NCBI RefSeq assembly: GCF_954871325.1
Contig: NC_088775.1
Location: 62,783,561-62,847,560 of the forward strand
DNA from: Gordionus sp. m RMFG-2023
Taxonomy: Eukaryota; Nematomorpha; Gordioida; Chordodea; Parachordodidae
Direction of reading: 5' to 3'
Length of the DNA stretch: 64,000 nt
The position numbers and the translations under genes are program-made. The notes under the pieces are model-generated. The model saw only the letters and a program-made list of their open reading frames with translations, made no database searches and was not told the origin of the DNA. Below, piece after piece: positions 59,160 through 64,000 of this stretch (positions are counted from its first letter, which is position 1; each line of letters opens with the position of its first letter).

Positions 59160-59528
59160 ATTGTGGAAACAATACCAATTAGTACAAGCACAAATGAGAG
59201 GGCCTTTTCTTCATTAAAAAAAAACCTATCTCAAAAGTACGATATCTTAAAATTGATTGAATGGACTATCATTACTTAAGATACATCGAGATTTAATCCC
59301 AGCATAAAACAAATCATGGAAAAATTGATGCAATCGCAAAGAAGATTAAATTTTATTTATGAACAATATTTTGATTTAAATTATCTTATAATATATTTTT
59401 CTATATTTTACTGTGATATACAAACCGATTTAATAGATATTAATATTATATCTTTTAACAGTATTATATACACGCTTAAATATTTTGTATATTTGTGTCC
59501 GAAATTATCATTTTTTAAATATGATTAG
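59160..59528 (+). pseudogene. hAT transposase C-terminal (dimerisation) remnant
   Basis: The frame near 59170-59280 reads TIPISTSTNERAFSSLKKNL and then YDILKLIEWTII, the signature of the hAT C-terminal dimerisation domain (Ser/Thr, Asn-Glu-Arg-x-Phe-Ser-x-Leu-Lys). A stop falls soon after; the open frame at 59316-59528 continues the tail. The upstream catalytic part is not readable, so this is a dead fragment. Confidence 0.65.
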
Positions 59529-60436
59529 TTCTAATATTTATATGATATTTCTAATAAATTTTTAATGCTTCAGCAAAAAATCATTTCAGCAGAATAAGAT
59601 TTTTTAGTGATCATTTATTTGGAATTGTATTTTATTAAATATGGGTTATTAAATTCTAACATTTTCATTTTTAGCCCGATTTGCCTGTGGATATATTTCA
59701 GTGTAAATATCAAAAAATAATAGAATTCAAAAAAGTGTTTATTTATTTTTGCCAAATTTACATATGAGTTAAGGGCATGCATAAAATTCTTAATTGTAAA
59801 TAACTTTATAATTTATAGATAGATATTATCAAATGATTAATTAGTTTTTTTGTGGAATAATGTTTGGTTTTTGAGGCAATGGTAATTTACTGAAATAGGA
59901 TTTGGCCTTTCTTTCGGCGTTGATCTCCAAATTGTAAAGAGGATGAATGTAACTCTAATATAATTCATGAAGGTTTTTAAGGAAAAACAAATAATATATA
60001 TATTTTACAAAATTATTTATTACCAAATCATTGTTTGGGTTTCCAATTATGAATGGTTTGTTATTAAATGAATGTTGAGCAACAGAAAGGCCAGATAAAG
60101 CGTAACATGTGTGATAATAATCTTTAGGTCTTAAAAATATAAAAATTAATCGAGTGTAATTGAAACTTTGCTAAAAAAAATTAAAACTTTTATACACATG
60201 AAATTTAAAAATGAACTAATAAATAAAGAAAGAATAAATAGTAAAGATATCACTAATTATAATATGGCAAATTAAAGAGGGATATTTATTAAACTTCATA
60301 AACATTAAAATAAAATGTGACGTGGATCCAGAGATTTCTATAAAGGGTAGAGTCGTTTCTACTAAAAAATAAATTGCACATATAAATTTTCGAAAAACAA
60401 GCGGTTTGACTAACTACAAATGTTAAGGTAATAAAA
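59529..60436. other. AT-rich, no gene seen
   Basis: No coding or repeat structure recognised. Confidence 0.5.
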
Positions 60437-60452
60437 ATTTGCAGTTTACCTT

Positions 60453-62671
60453 TTTCATATATTATCTATTATTTGTAGTGAGATTGATTTTCCTATGATA
60501 TAAATAATTTATAAAAAATTTCTATATTAGATATATTGAATAATAAAGAAATATACATTAATAGTTGAATTTTCTTTTATCTCATAATAAATCGCTTAAA
60601 TCCTTTAATATAATTATATTAAAAATATTTATAATTAAATTTTAAATTTCACTAATATTAAATCCGTAAGTTGGCGTGTATTATTATAAAATACTATTAT
60701 AAAAAAAAATAATCATTTAAAAATGTTATATATCAAGAATTTACTCCTAAAACATTAAAGGTTCATTTTAATATGCTGAATTATCATACGCATGGTGGAG
60801 TGCTATATATAATATTTAAAACAAAGTCATGCCGGTAAAGTATATTGTTAATATTACGATATAAAATATTATTTTGGGTCAAATGATATTCAATAATACC
60901 AAGTTACTATTTAAATAAAATAATTTAAATATTATTTATCTTGATTTATCTAAGTATTATAGTAAATGATTAATTTATATTTATATAATTAGAATCATAT
61001 TTATATAAATATTTCACATGATGGCATTCATTCATTTACCTTTTTTTACCTCATTTTATTAGATTAAAAGATTACATTCACAATAGATTTTTTTCTAGTC
61101 GTCACACTTAATATATTCAATCAGAAATGGATAATCACGTAAGATAATATTTATATTACATGGGTGGGTCCTTAAGAATCTAGATACAGATGTGAAAAAA
61201 TTAATCTTAGATGCAGATACTAGTATTTTTTTCAAAATATCAAAAAGATACTTGCATCTAATTATCATTACCAATTAAATTAGAATAGTTTATTTATTTA
61301 TTATTTATTTGTGAAGAACATAACATAATTATTTAGTAAGAATGAATATTTACAATAATTAATAAAATATTTAATGATGAGTTAATATATTAAGCATTTT
61401 AATATTAGTAATTAATGGCCCATTCTTAGCGTAGATATACCTAGACTAGTATTTTTAATGGGAGTTGAAATATTTATTTGTAAAAGAGTATTTAAAATAG
61501 ATTTATTATTTTATAAGATAATCAAAATTTTAAAATACTTTAGTATTCGACCTTAGCCATTTTGGCATACATAGCATTTTACCAAGACTAAATAACCTTT
61601 CAATTGAAGCTGATGAAGATATTACAGTATTATATTTATAAAAAAATTTAATTAATGGAAAGATAATAATTAAACATTTATAATGTATTTCAACTTTCAT
61701 AATATAATTTATAACCTCTACACTTAAAGACCCTTTTTATGATCATTTAAACAATCAAATTATATTACTTTAATGATTAAGTTTACAAAACAAAATTTAT
61801 AGAAAAAGAAATACATGGACGCTTAACCCACCAACAATTCTCATTAGATATTAGCCCACGTTAAAACCCCAAATAATTATATCTCAGAATAGCAAATCAA
61901 AGTCTTTAGAAATCAACTGAAAATTCAAACAAATACACCTACCCCCCCCCCCCCCCCCCCACCTCTACATTCATTACTTAAAATCAATATATCATTTTAC
62001 AAATAAAATATAATGTCATTTAAAATATCCAGAATCCCTTATCTAATATATTTTCCCTTAAAAATGGTAAATCTTTATACATTTTTATGGTAGGTGTAAA
62101 TTATCTACAAACATTATATGTTTGATAACATTTTTCTGTTATATCTTATTTATTTATTGTAATAATGGCAATAAAAACAAATTGGCTATTTAGGGAAAAT
62201 ATCAATAGAAAGTATGCAAAAATTATTTTAAAAAATTAATTTATCTTACATTAACCATTAAAATGTGATCATATATAATTAATAAAAACCTATATTTGTT
62301 CTTGGAATTTTTCAAATCAATTTTTGATAGATAATATATAGAATTTAGCTTACTTTTTAAGTAATAATACAATATGATTTTAGAATATAATATAACAAAA
62401 AATATTTTTAAATTTTTTTATAAAATAATAATACGCCATCTTACGGATTTAATATTATTGTAATTTAAAATTTAATTCTAAATATTTTTAATATAATTAT
62501 ATTAAAGGATTTAAACGATTTATTATGAGATAAAAGAAAATTCAACTATTAATGTATATTTCTTTATTATTGAATATATCTAATAATTTAATTTTTTATA
62601 AGTTATTTATATCATAGGAAAATGAATCTCACTACAAATAATAGATAATATATGAAAATTTTTACCTAAGT
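60453..62671. mobile_element. 2.2-kb non-coding element with long inverted repeats
   Basis: About 60453-60690 is repeated in inverted orientation at about 62430-62660. Landmarks in both are CATATATTATCTATTATTTG, GTGAGATTGATTTTCCTATG, AGTTGAATTTTCTTTTATCT, ATTAAATCCGTAAG. The direct repeat ATTTGCAGTTTACCTT lies at 60437-60452 and 62672-62687 and may be a 16-bp target duplication or part of the ends. The 1.7-kb centre is AT-rich and has no recognised gene. A long-TIR MITE or non-autonomous MULE is a possible identity. Confidence 0.65.
61942..61960. repeat. C homopolymer (19 bases)
   Basis: An uninterrupted run of 19 C inside the element above, in otherwise AT-rich DNA. The length may be inexact because homopolymers are hard to sequence. 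Confidence 0.9.
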
Positions 62672-62899
62672 ATTTGCAGTTTACCTTAAAACAAGTAATG
62701 CACAAAAAGGTTAAAAAAAATTCGTTTACATATAACATATACTTAGATTAGAAAGTATATCCAGGGTATGTTTTAAATATATAAAAATGTCATGAAAAAA
62801 TTCAAGTCAAAATCGCATTCTAAATTTATTCCTTAAATTGTGTGAAGAACTTATTTAAATTTGAAGGAATATAGAAGATCTTTATATGGGTTACATGTC
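62672..62899. other. Short AT-rich spacer
   Basis: Between the long-TIR element and the 14-bp array; nothing recognised. Confidence 0.5.
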
Positions 62900-63227
62900 A
62901 ATACCGCGAAAATTTTAGCGCGAAATGTATTATCGCGAATGTCGATTACCGCGAAAAGATATTATAGCGAATGCATTATCGCGAATATAATATAGCGAAT
63001 GCATTACCGCGAATATAATACAGCGAAAATATTATAGCGAATGTAATACCGCGAAAATGTTATCGCGAATGTATTATAGCGAATACATTACAGCGAATGA
63101 ATTATCGCGAATGCATTACCGCGAATGCATTATAGCGAATGAATTATCGCGAATACATTATAGCGAATCCATTATAGCGAATGAATTATCGCATAGCAAA
63201 TGCATTATCATATCGCGAATGGAGTTT
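62900..63227. repeat. 14-bp minisatellite GCGAATGCATTATC
   Basis: More than twenty copies of GCGAATGCATTATC/GCGAATGCATTACC, alternating with TATAGCGAAT variants. The unit contains the palindrome ATGCAT and CGCG steps unusual in this AT-rich DNA. The open frame through it (63057-63290) repeats every 14 residues and is a by-product. Confidence 0.9.
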
Positions 63228-63640
63228 CATGAAAGTTACAATTTTATATTTATCGACTTTTCGACTGACTTAGTTGAATATGAAAATTAAGTTAAAATGG
63301 GGATTGGCTCTAAAAACATTTTTTTATTGAAATTAAGGCTAAGGCTTTTCTTTTTTTGACTCAAAATATATAAAAAAGATTCTAAGTAATAAAATAGATT
63401 TCTCCTTTTCATCTAATCATTTTAAATATTAAACATGAAAGTTACAATTTTATATTTATTGACTTTTCGACTGACTTAGTTGAATCTGAAAATTAAGTTA
63501 AAATGGGGATTGGCTCTAAAAACATTTTTTTATTGAAATTAAGGCTAAGGCTTTTCTTTTTTTTGACTCAAAATATATAAAAAAGATTCTAAGTAATAAA
63601 ATAGATTTCTCTTTTTCATCTACTCATTTTAAATATTAAA
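63228..63640. repeat. 206-bp tandem duplication
   Basis: Two nearly identical copies, starting CATGAAAGTTACAATTTTAT at 63228 and 63434. Only a few substitutions separate them, so the duplication is recent. It directly follows the 14-bp array. Confidence 0.92.
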
Positions 63641-64000
63641 CGTCAAGTTTTTTCCTTTTAATTTATTGAAAACTTGTAGGGGAGAACGGGGTTATGGCGA
63701 ACGTTAAAGGCAAACCTTAAGAAAATTATAAGTACTTTTATTAATTTAAATATATAATTTTACAATAATGTATTCAATTATAATAAAAAAATAAAATAGC
63801 AAATATATATTTTTATATTATTTTATATTTTTTAGTAAAAATATAAACTCTATAAGCAGCTAGCAGATTGTAATTGTATTCTCATATTATTTTTATTAGA
63901 TTTTTGGTTAGAAAAATTCATTTTTGTGGCAATATAGTGAATTGATCTTTAATAATATATGAAGAGTTTTATAAATAAAATTAAATTCTATATATAAATT
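63641..64000. other. AT-rich end of window
   Basis: No gene seen. The stretch TAGGGGAGAACGGGG at about 63677 looks like a transposon end, but no partner end is inside the window. Confidence 0.4.

Noticed and set aside
63057-63290. 77-codon frame with SRMHYRECIIANEL repeats
   Set aside because: By-product of the 14-bp minisatellite.

Overview
The window is AT-rich animal nuclear DNA with one recognisable intact host gene and many transposable elements. The host gene (40225-41737) is LRR1, the leucine-rich-repeat substrate receptor of a CUL2 ubiquitin ligase. It aligns end to end with my memory of the animal protein and is split by six introns of only 39-46 bases. LRR1, FLYWCH/MULE and vertnin-like OTU genes, hAT elements, APE-type LINEs and Ty3/gypsy elements together point to an invertebrate with very small introns. 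A reduced parasite such as an orthonectid or dicyemid would fit, but this is inference. No rRNA, tRNA or CRISPR array was seen.

Layout. 0-9.5 kb: two hAT MITEs, a 13-bp minisatellite inside a hAT-like relic, a 290-bp satellite, a decayed gene pair (vertnin/OTU-like, then FLYWCH-MULE transposase) and three AT-rich tandem arrays. 9.57-40.64 kb: a giant interrupted palindrome. Its outer arms (about 3.9 kb once later insertions are subtracted, about 97% alike where compared by eye) are 9571-24862 and 33838-40640; the right arm runs into intact LRR1 and the left arm ends inside a broken LRR1 copy. Near the centre (about 29.33 kb) lies a second, older inverted pair: two tail-to-tail copies of a DDE transposase with a C-terminal cysteine-peptidase-like domain. 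40.6-64 kb: decayed Ty3/gypsy copies, a second LINE, a third broken LRR1 copy, gypsy-associated repeats, an inverted hAT fragment, a 2.2-kb non-coding element with long inverted repeats, and minisatellites.

The palindrome records its own history. Four insertions (LINE, 1.1-kb hAT, non-autonomous LTR element in the left arm; 2.9-kb hAT in the right arm) have target-site duplications, and each has an empty site at the matching place in the other arm. Two more are nested: a second LTR element inside the LINE and a 186-bp MITE inside the 2.9-kb hAT. Inside that hAT is a row of related exon-like modules and a cluster of GC-rich GAA-loop hairpins, the least ordinary structures seen.
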